Source: Kiritimatiellales bacterium
Lineage (GTDB): Bacteria > Verrucomicrobiota > Kiritimatiellia > Kiritimatiellales > Tichowtungiaceae
DNA: 64,000 nt
Direction: 5' to 3'
NCBI GenBank assembly: GCA_041656295.1
Contig: JBBADV010000013.1
Span: 1-64,000, forward strand
How positions within the stretch are numbered: position 1 is the stretch's first letter; each line of letters starts with the position of its first letter. The notes below the pieces were generated by a model. That model did no database searches and was not told the origin of the DNA. It saw only the letters and a list, made by a program, of their open reading frames with translations. Below, one piece after another: positions 17,003 through 26,565 of the stretch. The position numbers were made by a program, and so were the translations under genes.

Positions 17003-18691
17003 ATGAGTAACGGACTGTGGTTCTCGATCGCGATCAGCGTTCTTGGCGGACTGGGAGTTTTCCTGCTTGGAATGAAGTATATGTCGGAGGGGCTGCAAGC
17101 TGTTTCCGGCAACCGGTTGCGAAAGATCGTTGGTTTAATTACAGACAACCGCATCATGGGAATGCTGGTCGGTCTCACGGTAACCTGTATTGTGCAGTCA
17201 AGTTCGGTGACGACGGTAATGGTGATCGGACTGGTGAACAGTGCGGTGATGACGCTGACACAGGCAATCGGTGTGATTTTCGGTGCAAATATCGGAACGA
17301 CAATCACTGGCTGGATTCTTACGTTGAATATCGGAAAATACGGTCTGCCCCTGCTCGGTATTTCCGCTCTGGTTTTTATTTTCGCAAAACCCGGGAAAAT
17401 CCGCTATGCTGGAATGGTGTTCATGGGAATCGGCATGATTTTCTTTGGACTGCAGTTGATGAGTGAAGGGTTTAAACCGCTGCATACAATTCCGGAACTT
17501 AAAGAATGGTTCATTGCGTTCCAGGCAGCGTCGTATCTCGGCGTCTTAAAATGCGCACTGGTCGGCTGTCTGATTACCATGGTTATTCAGTCGTCTTCGG
17601 CAACACTCGGAATCACCATGGGGCTGGCATCGACCGGCATGATTAATTTTCAAACTGCCGGTGCGCTGGTGCTTGGTGAAAATATCGGAACCACAATTAC
17701 GGCGTTTCTGGCGTCACTCGGTGCAACACCGAATGCCAAACGGGCGGCGTATGCGCATATTTTGTTTAACCTCATCGGCGTGCTCTGGATTACACTGATT
17801 ACGATTCCAATCTATTTTCCATTAGTTGCAAAATTGATTGGCCACGACCCGAATACGATGGTTGTGCTTGCAAACGGTGAAGAATCTTTTCCATATATTC
17901 TCGTCGGAATTGCAATGGTACACACCGGATTCAATGTAGTGAACACGCTGGTTTTTCTGCCGTTCACCGGAGTGCTTGCAAAACTGGTGACATGGCTGGT
18001 GCCGGATAAAAAAAGTACCGCACCGTTTACACTGCCGCCGCTCGAAATTGTACGCGGCGATACACCGGCGCTCGGTGTGCTGCAATCTGAAAAATATATT
18101 CTGTTCATGGCGGACAGCGATGAAATAATGTTAGAAACACTGGGTGCGGTTTTAGAATCAGACAAGATAACCGGAGAAGATAAAGCCAAAATTTTTGAAC
18201 GCGAAAAACTGCTTGATACTATGCAAGAAGAGATCATCGTATTCCTCGGTGAACTGATTAATGGCGAACTTTCGTATGATGTACAGCTCACCGGTCGGCA
18301 CCAGATGCGTATGGCGGATGAATATGAATCCATTAGCGATTACGCCGCCGCCGTTTTAAAAGGTCTTTTAAAACGGCATGAAAATAAACTTGATTTTGCA
18401 CCGATGGATATTCAGGAATTCATCGACATCAACCGGCGTGTGCTGGACTATGTGAAAAAGGTTAATCTGGCGGTCCGCACAAATAATGTGCGTCTGGCTG
18501 CCGACCTTGTCCTGGTCAGTCATGAAATTACCCGCATCATGAAACAATACCGGCAGGCGCATCTGACGCGCATTGTCGATAATGTTTCAACACCGCTCAG
18601 CAGCCTGGTCTACACCGATATATGGAACAGCTACCGCCGCTTGAAAGATCATGCGCTGAACATCGCTGAAATTGTCACCGACAAAAAATAA
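17003..18691 (+). CDS. Na+/phosphate cotransporter family protein (NptA/PhoU-type), first of a tandem pair
   Basis: A 562-residue inner-membrane transporter. The N-terminal half has two Na/Pi-cotransporter repeats, each with the QSSS signature: CIVQSSSVTTVMVIG and MVIQSSSATLGITMG, and each followed by a GxxIGTTIT segment. The C-terminal 200 residues are a soluble PhoU-like helical domain (RMADEYESISDYAAAVLKGLL). The family takes up phosphate, possibly with control by the PhoU part; substrate is inferred from the family. It has a good ribosome site (AAAAGGGA). The next gene, 71 bp downstream, is a paralogue with the same architecture. Confidence 0.93.
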   Translation: MSNGLWFSIAISVLGGLGVFLLGMKYMSEGLQAVSGNRLRKIVGLITDNRIMGMLVGLTVTCIVQSSSVTTVMVIGLVNSAVMTLTQAIGVIFGANIGTTITGWILTLNIGKYGLPLLGISALVFIFAKPGKIRYAGMVFMGIGMIFFGLQLMSEGFKPLHTIPELKEWFIAFQAASYLGVLKCALVGCLITMVIQSSSATLGITMGLASTGMINFQTAGALVLGENIGTTITAFLASLGATPNAKRAAYAHILFNLIGVLWITLITIPIYFPLVAKLIGHDPNTMVVLANGEESFPYILVGIAMVHTGFNVVNTLVFLPFTGVLAKLVTWLVPDKKSTAPFTLPPLEIVRGDTPALGVLQSEKYILFMADSDEIMLETLGAVLESDKITGEDKAKIFEREKLLDTMQEEIIVFLGELINGELSYDVQLTGRHQMRMADEYESISDYAAAVLKGLLKRHENKLDFAPMDIQEFIDINRRVLDYVKKVNLAVRTNNVRLAADLVLVSHEITRIMKQYRQAHLTRIVDNVSTPLSSLVYTDIWNSYRRLKDHALNIAEIVTDKK

Positions 18692-18762
18692 ATGTAAGAG
18701 ACGAGCAGAATGAACTGACACAAATTTTCAACAACCAATAACAAATAACTTTTAATTCAATC

Positions 18763-20439
18763 ATGGATCATTTGATTTTTAATGTTTTCTGGCAGGTCGG
18801 CGGAGGAGTGGGACTGTTTCTGCTTGGCATGAAAAATATGTCCGACGGCATGCAGGCTGCTGCCGGTAAAAAACTCCGGGCTTTGATTGCCGCCGCAACC
18901 GGACATCGTATTATTGCATGTATGATCGGGTTTCTGGTCACCGCACTGATTCAGTCGAGTTCAGTGACCACTGTGATGCTCGTCGGTTTTGCCAATGCAG
19001 GACTGATGACATTAACGCAGGCGATCGGCGTCATTCTCGGCGCAGATATCGGAACCACGGTAACCGGCTGGATTCTTGTGCTGGACATTGGTAAAGCCGG
19101 TCTGCCGATGCTCGGTTTCGCTGCACTGTTTTATCTGTTTTTACGAAAAGAACATCTGCGCAGCATTGCCCTGCTCATCATAGGACTCGGCATGGTGTTC
19201 TTTGGTCTTGAACTCATGAAAGAGGGTTTTTACCCGTTGCGCGAAATGCCGGAGTTTCTTGAATGGTTTTCAAAATTCAGACCGGATTCCTTGTGGGGTT
19301 TAATCAAATGTATATTCGCCGGCGCAGCTGTCACTGCCGTTATTCAATCTTCTTCCGCCACTGTCGGAATTACCATGAGCCTGGCGATTGCCGGCGTCAT
19401 AGATTTTGAAACTGCTGTGGCGCTCGTTCTCGGGCAGAACATTGGAACCACGATTACCGCATTTCTTGCATCACTCGGAGCAACGCGCACCGCCAAGCGC
19501 GTGGCGTATGCGCACATCTTCATAAAAATCATCGGCGTAATCATTATTCTCGGTATTTTCCCCTGGTATCTGGCGACGATCAAATTACTTTTGTCCGGTG
19601 ATCCGAATGCCGTCGAGATGATTCGCGGTGAAGCGGTTTATCCGGCGATGATTAAAGGGATTGCTGTTGCACATACAACATTCAACATTTTTCTGGTGAT
19701 CTTTTTCCTGCCGTTTACTAAAATAATTGCAACAGCACTTACGCGGTTATTTCCTGACTCTGACACTGAGGAAATTCCGCATCTCACCTACTTCGAACAG
19801 TCAACACCCGCACTCAGCCTGGAACAATCGCGACAGGAACTGCTGTTCATGGCGGACAGTGATCGAAGAATGATGGACTCCCTGCGCACCTGCATGTTTG
19901 TTGAAAAACTGGATGAAGAAACGCGCCGGTGGATTTTTAAACGCGAAGAAATTCTGGACAACGTCCAAAGAGAAATTACCGAATTTCTCGGTATTCTGCT
20001 TGGAGAAGAAACCGTCACTTACCGGATTTCTGTTGAAGCACGGAAACAGATCCGCATGGCCGACGAATACGAGACCATCAGTGATTACATCACCGGAATT
20101 TTAAAGATGCAGTTGAAAATACGTGAAAATAAACTTGTTCCGACGCAGGACGGAATAGATGAAATAATGACTCTCCATGATCGTACTGCAAAATATCTTG
20201 ATTTTGTAACGGCTGCATTTCAAGCCCAGCCCGGGACAGATTTTCTGGCCGAGGCCATACGCCGCAGCGACGATCTGACCCGCATGATGCGGGAATTTCG
20301 CGCGCGCCATCTCGAACGCCTCGTTGCCGGGGAAGTCGCCCCGCAGCTCAGTCTTGTCCTGCCGGATATGCTCAACAGCTACCGGCGCTTAAAAGACCAC
20401 GCGCTCAACATTGCGGAAATTATCGCCGGGCAGAAATAG
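18763..20439 (+). CDS. Na+/phosphate cotransporter family protein, second of a tandem pair
   Basis: 558 residues with the same plan as its upstream neighbour: a QSSSVTTVMLVGFANAG repeat, a QSSSATVGITMS repeat, GADIGTTVTGWI and GQNIGTTITAFL loops, then a PhoU-like C-terminal domain (RMADEYETISDYITGILKMQ). The two proteins share long identical stretches at the domain ends (SYRRLKDHALNIAEI), so the pair arose by tandem duplication. Its ribosome site is weak, and it may depend on read-through from the first gene. A MITE-like repeat follows. Confidence 0.93.
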   Translation: MDHLIFNVFWQVGGGVGLFLLGMKNMSDGMQAAAGKKLRALIAAATGHRIIACMIGFLVTALIQSSSVTTVMLVGFANAGLMTLTQAIGVILGADIGTTVTGWILVLDIGKAGLPMLGFAALFYLFLRKEHLRSIALLIIGLGMVFFGLELMKEGFYPLREMPEFLEWFSKFRPDSLWGLIKCIFAGAAVTAVIQSSSATVGITMSLAIAGVIDFETAVALVLGQNIGTTITAFLASLGATRTAKRVAYAHIFIKIIGVIIILGIFPWYLATIKLLLSGDPNAVEMIRGEAVYPAMIKGIAVAHTTFNIFLVIFFLPFTKIIATALTRLFPDSDTEEIPHLTYFEQSTPALSLEQSRQELLFMADSDRRMMDSLRTCMFVEKLDEETRRWIFKREEILDNVQREITEFLGILLGEETVTYRISVEARKQIRMADEYETISDYITGILKMQLKIRENKLVPTQDGIDEIMTLHDRTAKYLDFVTAAFQAQPGTDFLAEAIRRSDDLTRMMREFRARHLERLVAGEVAPQLSLVLPDMLNSYRRLKDHALNIAEIIAGQK

Positions 20440-20488
20440 AGACATTGCTGATTTCAGATTGAAGATTTTTGTCGAAAATCAAAAGTCT

Positions 20489-20852
20489 AGAGCATTTTAA
20501 ATTCATGTATAGCCGCAAAAACGCGCAAAAATCGCCAAATAATTATGGGCCGAATGATTGATAAACCACGCATGAACACGAATGCAGCGCTGCATTTGCC
20601 TCTTTGTAAAAAAATCCGTGTATCCGGTGTATTTGCGGTTTTCACTGCCCGCCTTTGGCGAGCCTTTGCCGCTTTCGCTGCTTTCTTTCAGAAAGCCACT
20701 CTTCGAATCCAGCCTGTTCGCGCATGCATCGTTGTGGGGCAGACATTCTTGTCTGCCCTGCGCAGGCAGGAATGCCTGCGTCACATTTGCCGCTCCGTCG
20801 TGGCAGGCAAGCAACTGTGTTTTTGTGGCTATAATTTTTCTTAATACGCTCT
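20489..20852 (+). mobile_element. MITE-like repeat, copy 3 (364 bp, cargo type B)
   Basis: Complete at both ends: AGAGCATTTTAAATT at the left and TTTTTCTTAATACGCTCT at the right. The ends match copies 1 and 4, but most of the interior is different. Type B cargo contains CGCTTTCGCTGCTTTC, CTTTCAGAAAGCCACTCTTCG, and two adjoining palindromes, GGCAGACATTCTTGTCTGCC and GCAGGCAGGAATGCCTGC. It accounts for the gap 20440-20892. No ORF is credible. Confidence 0.78.
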
Positions 20853-20892
20853 AAATGTCAAAAGTTTTTAATTTTTAGATTTTTGACAATGA

Positions 20893-21369
20893 TCATTTTC
20901 TCCACACAACGACATTGATTTTCTTACGTCCCCATTTGAGCGCCCGGTCATGTGTACGGTAGAAAAGATCGATGCGGCTCGGTCCTTTAATAGCGCCGCC
21001 GGTATCCTCCACGCGACCGTAGCCATACCCCGGAACATACATGATGGTGCCGAACGGATAATAGTGCGTGTCAGCAGCAATGGTGCCGTATTTTGCTTTC
21101 GTACCGGAAGCGGTGAGGCCGGTTTTTTTCACTTTGCCTTTATTCGGTCCCGAGGAATAGACCGGCCGGCCGAGCTTTAAAATACTGCGCTCCCAGCTGC
21201 AGCATTTGCCGCACGGACAATATGCGGTCGCCTCCATGGCAACTTTGCGCGGCGGAATATTTTGCGGCGGACGGATGGTTGAACATCCGGTTCCAAGCAG
21301 CACAAGCGCCGCCGGCAGTAAACAGCGCAGTTTATGCTTTACGCAATGCCAGCGTGCAGGAATGTCCAT
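20893..21369 (-). CDS. 3D-domain lipoprotein
   Basis: Exported: a hydrophobic signal (LRCLLPAALVLLGTGC) ends in a lipobox-like LGTGC, so it should be lipidated by Lgt and cut by LspA. The rest is a 3D (Asp-Asp-Asp) domain: AYCPCGKCC, the TASGTKAKYGTIAADTHYYPFGT segment with the first Asp, VEDTGGAIKG with the second, and RIDLFYRTHDRALKWG with the third. This is the double-psi beta-barrel seen in MltA and resuscitation-type proteins, so a peptidoglycan role is likely. Its start (ATG at 21369, or 21378) lies inside the 3' end of ileS in another frame, so translation is probably coupled. Confidence 0.85.
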   Translation of the reverse strand: MDIPARWHCVKHKLRCLLPAALVLLGTGCSTIRPPQNIPPRKVAMEATAYCPCGKCCSWERSILKLGRPVYSSGPNKGKVKKTGLTASGTKAKYGTIAADTHYYPFGTIMYVPGYGYGRVEDTGGAIKGPSRIDLFYRTHDRALKWGRKKINVVVWRK

Positions 21370-24300
21370 TAAGGTCAACGGGCTCTCCTCCTATTGTTCC
21401 GCTTTCGATCGAAAGCGCGAGCACTTCAGATTTGATGTATTCTTCAAATGCAGAAATAGCGGTGCCAACGGCGTCATCGGCGGCGACCGTCAAATAAATG
21501 CGGTCGGTTACATCCAGTCCGCTGTTTTTACGCAGCTGCTGCACCTCTTTGATCAGCTCGCGCGCGATGCCTTCGCGAATCAGCGCAGCGTCAATTTCCA
21601 GATCGAGCGCGACCACGAGCGCACCCTGCGTCTGCACGGCGAGTCCATCCTTCGGAATGTGCTCCAGAATAATATCGGCAGCGTCCACGGTAATAGTTTC
21701 ACCCTGAATCGTCAGCACCAGGGCTTCACCGGCCGCCACCGGATGAAGCATTTTCGCCGGAAGTTTTTGCACGGCGGTATTAATCTGCTGAACCTGTTTG
21801 CCGAATTTTGGACCGAGCGTTTTAAAATTCGCTTTGGCTTTCAGTTCGGCGAATCCGCTTTCGTCATCGCCGAAAACCACCTCATGCACGTTCAGCTCCT
21901 CAGCGATCATCTCTTTTAATTCATCGACTTTGTTCAGCAGTGCGCTGTTGCGGCTGACCACATCCAGCCGGCGCAGCGGCTGCCGCACTTTTATATCATG
22001 CTCTTTACGCAGCTGGCGCCCCATCACCACCACATCCATCACAATCCGCATCTGCTGTTCAAGATCGAGGTCGCGCTGAATTCCGGCAGCGGTCGGAAAG
22101 TCGCAGAGGTGCACCGATTCCGGCATACCATCCGTTCGCAGATTCCGGTAAATTTCTTCAGCAATGAACGGGACGAACGGCGCCGCAATTTTACAGAGCT
22201 CCGTCAGCACATGATACAGCGTCGCATACGCCTGCTGTTTATCTGCATCGTCGCCGGATTTCCAGAAACGCCGGCGCGAGCGGCGGATATACCAGTTCGT
22301 CAAATCTTCGATGAACGTCACAAACGGACGTACCGCACGCTGTAAATCATACGCATCCATCGCCGCTGTAACTTCCTGGCAAAGATTCGCCAGCGAACTT
22401 TCAATCCAGCGGTCGAGCAGGTTTTCGCTGCGGGCTTTTGCCGGCGCCGGTTTCCATTTGTCAATCAGCGCATACGTTACAAAAAAGATGTAGGCGTTCC
22501 ATAACGGAATCAGCAGGTGGCGCAGTGCGTGTTTCACACCCTCTTCCGAAAAGCGCAGCGGTTCGGCGTGCACCACCGGCGAATTAATCATGTAAAGACG
22601 CAGCGCATCGGCTCCATATTTGTCGATAACGTCGAGCGGATCGGGATAATTTTTCAGGCGCTTGCTCATTTTGCGTCCGTCTTCCGCCAGAACCAGGCCG
22701 TTCACGACCACATTTTTAAAGGCCGGTTTTTTGAAGAGCGCGGTGGACAATACCATCAGCGTATAAAACCAGCCGCGCGTCTGATCGAGACCTTCCGCGA
22801 TAAAGTCCGCCGGAAAATTCGCCTCAAAATGCGCTTTATTTTCAAACGGATAATGCTGCTGCGCATACGGCATCGAACCGGACTCAAACCAGCAATCGAG
22901 CACTTCCGGCGTGCGTTTATAAGTTTTTCCCTCTTTGTGAATCAGGATATCGTCAATGATATGCTTGTGCAGATCATCGACTTTTTCGCCGGAGAGTTGC
23001 TCCAGCTCCGCTGCCGATGAAATGCAAATCATATCATTCGCATCGTCAATATTCACCCACACCGGAATACATGAACCCCAGAAACGGTTGCGGCTGATAT
23101 TCCAGTCGTTCGCGTTCGCAAGCCAGTTGGCAAACCGTTTTTCACCGACAAATTCCGGCATCCAGTGGACCTGTTCATTGTTTGCTACCATCTCGGCGCG
23201 CAAATCTTCAACGCGCACATACCACGCGTCGATCGCGCGATAGATCAGCGGCGTATCGGTGCGCTCGCAGAATGGATAGCTGTGTTGAACCGTCGACTGA
23301 TGAACCAGCCTGCCCGCATCTTTCAGGCGCCGGATGATCTCTCTGTCGGCATCTTTACAAAACTGCCCGGCCCGGTCCGGCACAAGCGCCGTAAATTTGC
23401 AGTCGTCGTCCAGCGGATCAATGAGCGGAATGCCGGCGGCGCGGCAGATGCGATAGTCATCTTCGCCGAACGCCGGCGCTAAATGAACAATGCCGGTTCC
23501 CTCTTCAGTGCTGACAAAATCATCGAGCAGCAAACGGAATGAATTGGGATTATCCTTAAAATAATCGAATAGCGGTTCGTATTCTAAACCGGCGAGCTCC
23601 GCGCCGGTAAACTTTCTCAGCAGCTCATACTGATCTTCTGATTTATAATAGGCGCTCAGCCGGTTTTCAGCGAGCAGATAGATATCGCCGGCGGCGATGT
23701 CCCGAACCGCCACATACGCTATTCCGGCGCCGGCACAGATGGCGAGGTTCGCCGGCAGCGTCCACGGTGTGGTCGTCCACAGCAGCGCATACGCATTTTC
23801 AAATTCAAAACCCTTCAGCTTCACGCGCACTGTAACCGCCGGGTCCTGCACCTCCTGATAATTCCGTCCCGCTTCAAAATTTGACAGCGGCGTGTTCAGC
23901 TTCCAGCTGTACGGCATAATTTTGTGTGCGCGGTAAATCCGGTTCTGTTTCCACAGTTCTGAAAAGACCCACCAGATCGTCTCCATGAACTCTTTATCCA
24001 TGGTTTTGTAGTCGTTTTTAAAATCAACCCAGCGCCCCATGCGCGTAACGGTGCGTTCCCACTCCTCCACATAGCGCGTCACCATCGACCGGCACTGTTC
24101 ATTAAATTTTGCCACGCCCGCCTCTTGAATGGCCGGCGCGCCGGCGAGCCCGAGCGCTTCCTGCGCCAGCGCTTCAATCGGCAGGCCGTGACAATCCCAG
24201 CCGAACCGGCGCTCTACTTTATAACCGCGCATCGTCTGATAACGCGGAACGATATCTTTAATCATTCCGGCGAGCAGATGGCCGTAATGCGGCAGACCGG

Positions 24301-24451
24301 TGGCAAACGGCGGGCCGTCGTAAAAGACAAACTCCCTGGCGCCGGCGCGGTTTGAAATTGATTTGGTAAATGTGCCGTGCTCTTCCCAAAACGCACCCAC
24401 ACCCTCTTCCATTTTCGCAAAATCTGTCTTAGTAGAAACCGGTTTAAACAT
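21332..24451 (-). CDS. ileS: Isoleucyl-tRNA synthetase
   Basis: A class Ia synthetase of 1039 residues. The HIGH motif is HYGH (GLPHYGHLLAGM, residues about 54-57) and the KMSKS motif is KMSKR (EDGRKMSKRLKNYPDPLDV). The CP1 editing domain lies between them (PAVTVRVKLKG ... ALLWTTTPWTLPANLAI). KMSKR and the long C-terminal part indicate the eukaryote-like type 2 IleRS, often linked to mupirocin resistance; this is family inference. The ATG at 24451 is chosen: AAGGAG is 8 bases upstream, whereas the GTG at 24460 overlaps it. It overlaps the downstream 3D gene. Confidence 0.97.
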   Translation of the reverse strand: MFKPVSTKTDFAKMEEGVGAFWEEHGTFTKSISNRAGAREFVFYDGPPFATGLPHYGHLLAGMIKDIVPRYQTMRGYKVERRFGWDCHGLPIEALAQEALGLAGAPAIQEAGVAKFNEQCRSMVTRYVEEWERTVTRMGRWVDFKNDYKTMDKEFMETIWWVFSELWKQNRIYRAHKIMPYSWKLNTPLSNFEAGRNYQEVQDPAVTVRVKLKGFEFENAYALLWTTTPWTLPANLAICAGAGIAYVAVRDIAAGDIYLLAENRLSAYYKSEDQYELLRKFTGAELAGLEYEPLFDYFKDNPNSFRLLLDDFVSTEEGTGIVHLAPAFGEDDYRICRAAGIPLIDPLDDDCKFTALVPDRAGQFCKDADREIIRRLKDAGRLVHQSTVQHSYPFCERTDTPLIYRAIDAWYVRVEDLRAEMVANNEQVHWMPEFVGEKRFANWLANANDWNISRNRFWGSCIPVWVNIDDANDMICISSAAELEQLSGEKVDDLHKHIIDDILIHKEGKTYKRTPEVLDCWFESGSMPYAQQHYPFENKAHFEANFPADFIAEGLDQTRGWFYTLMVLSTALFKKPAFKNVVVNGLVLAEDGRKMSKRLKNYPDPLDVIDKYGADALRLYMINSPVVHAEPLRFSEEGVKHALRHLLIPLWNAYIFFVTYALIDKWKPAPAKARSENLLDRWIESSLANLCQEVTAAMDAYDLQRAVRPFVTFIEDLTNWYIRRSRRRFWKSGDDADKQQAYATLYHVLTELCKIAAPFVPFIAEEIYRNLRTDGMPESVHLCDFPTAAGIQRDLDLEQQMRIVMDVVVMGRQLRKEHDIKVRQPLRRLDVVSRNSALLNKVDELKEMIAEELNVHEVVFGDDESGFAELKAKANFKTLGPKFGKQVQQINTAVQKLPAKMLHPVAAGEALVLTIQGETITVDAADIILEHIPKDGLAVQTQGALVVALDLEIDAALIREGIARELIKEVQQLRKNSGLDVTDRIYLTVAADDAVGTAISAFEEYIKSEVLALSIESGTIGGEPVDLNGHSCTLALRKA

Positions 24452-24528
24452 GCCGTACACTCCTTAAAACGGTAAAACGAAATAATGTAACCGGCGTTAA
24501 CACTGAAAACAAGCGTTAGGCGGTATAA

Positions 24529-24672
24529 TTCGCGCCGCTGCAATATCTCCGGCAGATACACATTGAACAGGTCGGCTGTTCGCTCGGTTTTAACGCCACC
24601 GGTTATGTTTCGCAGCTCTTCAAACAATCAACCGGCCTCGCGCCCTCCGCATTTCGCGCCGGTATTCAATAA
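24529..24672 (+). pseudogene. AraC-family regulator, C-terminal HTH fragment
   Basis: A 47-codon open stretch encodes the second helix-turn-helix of an AraC regulator: IHIEQVGCSLGFNATGYVSQ followed by LFKQSTGLAPSAFRAG, matching the IAxxxGFxxxxYFxxxFKxxxGxxPxxFR pattern. A TAA stop lies just upstream in frame and there is no start codon, so only the last part of a roughly 280-residue gene remains. It lies between ileS and MITE-like copy 4. Confidence 0.75.
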
Positions 24673-24714
24673 GAATACAATCCGCATGCGGCGGGGGTCA
24701 GTCCGTTATCATTT

Positions 24715-25066
24715 AGAGCGTATTAAGAAAAATTATAGCCACAAAAAACACACAAACACACAAAAGTGTAATGTATCGCAGGCATCTTTGCCTGCCTTGG
24801 GAAATCCGCAGATAACGCAGATATTTAAATCACGGGATACACAACACACACGGAAGTTTTGCAGAAAGCATCAGGCATTCAGGGATTAGCAGAGAGGCAG
24901 AGCAGTAGACGCGGCGCCCTCGCCGCGTTCCGTGTTCAGGGTTTTCAGTTTACGGTTGAGAGTTGAAAAGTTCTCAGTGCGCTCTGCGGTTTATCAATCA
25001 TTCGGCCCATAATTATTTGGCGATTTTTGCGCGTTTTTGCGGCTATACATTAATTTAAAATGCTCT
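24715..25066 (-). mobile_element. MITE-like repeat, copy 4 (352 bp, cargo type A)
   Basis: Complete: it begins AGAGCGTATTAAGAAAA and ends TTAATTTAAAATGCTCT, an inverted pair. The interior is the reverse complement of copy 1 plus the GCGGTTTATCAATCATTCGG block that copy 1 lacks. It contains the GTAGACGCGGCGCCCTCGCC hairpin also found inside miaA. Together with the AraC fragment it explains the gap 24452-25227. Confidence 0.8.
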
Positions 25067-25227
25067 AAAAACGCTGATTCTTCCGGTATCTCATACAACA
25101 CAGATGATCCACCATCAGCTGAAATCAGCTTGATTTCTTAAAGTTAACCGTTTAATAAAAAAAACAGATTCCTAAACTTCATTTTCAGAGCTATCTTTAT
25201 TCCGTATTAAAAATTAAGTGTCGTGGA

Positions 25228-26547
25228 ATGCAGAGAGTATTTTATATAAAGCGAAGCCTGTTGCAGTATCGTTCGATTGCTGCCTGGCTGTTTCTAATGT
25301 GCGGATCCTGTTTATACAGCGACTCGATGCAGCGGCATCTGGACGCGGTAAAAACTCTTCCGGCGGAAGAAAAATCTCAGGAATTTTTATACGGAATATA
25401 TTCTTATCCGACCCGTTACATCGACAGCGGCGTTAACTGGCCGGGGCTCGTCGGCAGAGAGACCGCACACCTGACCACCCTCTTCCCGGATATCGAAGAA
25501 GTTGACGGCATGATGCTGATTATTTACTGGTCGGTGATTGAGCCGGAACCGGGTGTCTATCGCTGGGAAATCATCGATGAGGTGATTGACTACTGGAAGG
25601 AACGCGGGAAAACCGTGGCGATCTGCATTGCACCGTGGGCAATTCCGGTGGCATTCAGCGATGCGTGGGGCGGCGTTCAGGATGCATTTCCCGCCTGGGC
25701 ACGGAAAGAGGTTAAGTATTATGAATCGAGTGTCAACATCATGGGCAACCTGTTTGAGGGGCAAAAAGCACCGCTCGCGGTTCCGCTGTTTCTGGATGGC
25801 AAATACCGGGAACATCTTACGCGTTTGATCACCGGATTCGGAAAGCGTTATGATGGAAATCCATCCATTGCATTTGTGCGTGTCGGAATCGGCCATATCG
25901 GAGAAGAAACATTTCCAGTGACGACAGTCGGCAGCAGCAGCCGGCACTGGACAAAAGAAATCTTTCAGGAAGCGGCCGCCGACGGAGCGACTCCTGAAAC
26001 ATGGTATGATTATTGCATCTGGCTGTGCGGGCAGTACAGACTGGCATTTAAGACGACGCCGCTCAGCATCAACATGATTCTGGCCGGTTATGTATATAAA
26101 ACGGATGCCGCCCAATTCATGCAGGCAGACCGGTTCCTGGACTATTGTTTAATCCATGGCATCATGATGGGAAATAACGGGTTAAGCGATGCCACCCTCT
26201 CCGACATTGAAAACATGGAGCAGTCGCCCAGAGCAACCTACTGGCTGTTAAAGCGATACAGCGATGCCGGCTTCCCGGTGGAAAACGAGATGAAAGCGCC
26301 GCCGCAGACGGAAACCAATGCCGATGCCATGCTTAAAGCCGTGGAGCTGGTCAGACCGCGCTACATCAATCTGTTCGGCCCGCACATCGGCGTCATCAAA
26401 GCATTCCGGGATGAGGAGTTCCGGAAAACCTCGCCGGACTGGAAAATTTTTGAACAAACGTTGAACAAACGCGGCGAAGATCCGGAAAAAGCGGCGGAAC
26501 GTTTTTCCGAAATGGTCAAAACACTTCAACTGCGTAAAGTTAAATAA
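25228..26547 (+). CDS. Secreted GH42-like TIM-barrel protein (putative lipoprotein)
   Basis: A 439-residue exported protein; the N-terminus has a hydrophobic run ending LFLMCGSC, a possible lipobox. The core resembles the beta-galactosidase/GH42-type barrel: DGMMLIIYWSVIEPEPGVYRW (the W..iEP..G.y.W pattern at strand 2), a GKTVAICIAPW strand, and VGIGHIGEETFP, which could supply the acid/base Glu. The nucleophile is not clear to me, so it may be a diverged or inactive member. It begins a plus-strand unit with the two small secreted proteins that follow. The upstream region (25067-25227) is AT-rich and probably holds the promoter. Confidence 0.6.
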   Translation: MQRVFYIKRSLLQYRSIAAWLFLMCGSCLYSDSMQRHLDAVKTLPAEEKSQEFLYGIYSYPTRYIDSGVNWPGLVGRETAHLTTLFPDIEEVDGMMLIIYWSVIEPEPGVYRWEIIDEVIDYWKERGKTVAICIAPWAIPVAFSDAWGGVQDAFPAWARKEVKYYESSVNIMGNLFEGQKAPLAVPLFLDGKYREHLTRLITGFGKRYDGNPSIAFVRVGIGHIGEETFPVTTVGSSSRHWTKEIFQEAAADGATPETWYDYCIWLCGQYRLAFKTTPLSINMILAGYVYKTDAAQFMQADRFLDYCLIHGIMMGNNGLSDATLSDIENMEQSPRATYWLLKRYSDAGFPVENEMKAPPQTETNADAMLKAVELVRPRYINLFGPHIGVIKAFRDEEFRKTSPDWKIFEQTLNKRGEDPEKAAERFSEMVKTLQLRKVK

Positions 26548-26565
26548 CAGCAAAGGAGAGGATCC

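Noticed and set aside
20545..20854. Frames of about 90-105 codons inside MITE-like copies 3, 5 and 6
   Set aside because: The same peptide phrases (RHSCLPCAGRNAC, KSVYPVYL) appear in several copies and frames because the DNA is repeated; there are no starts with ribosome sites, and stops differ between copies.
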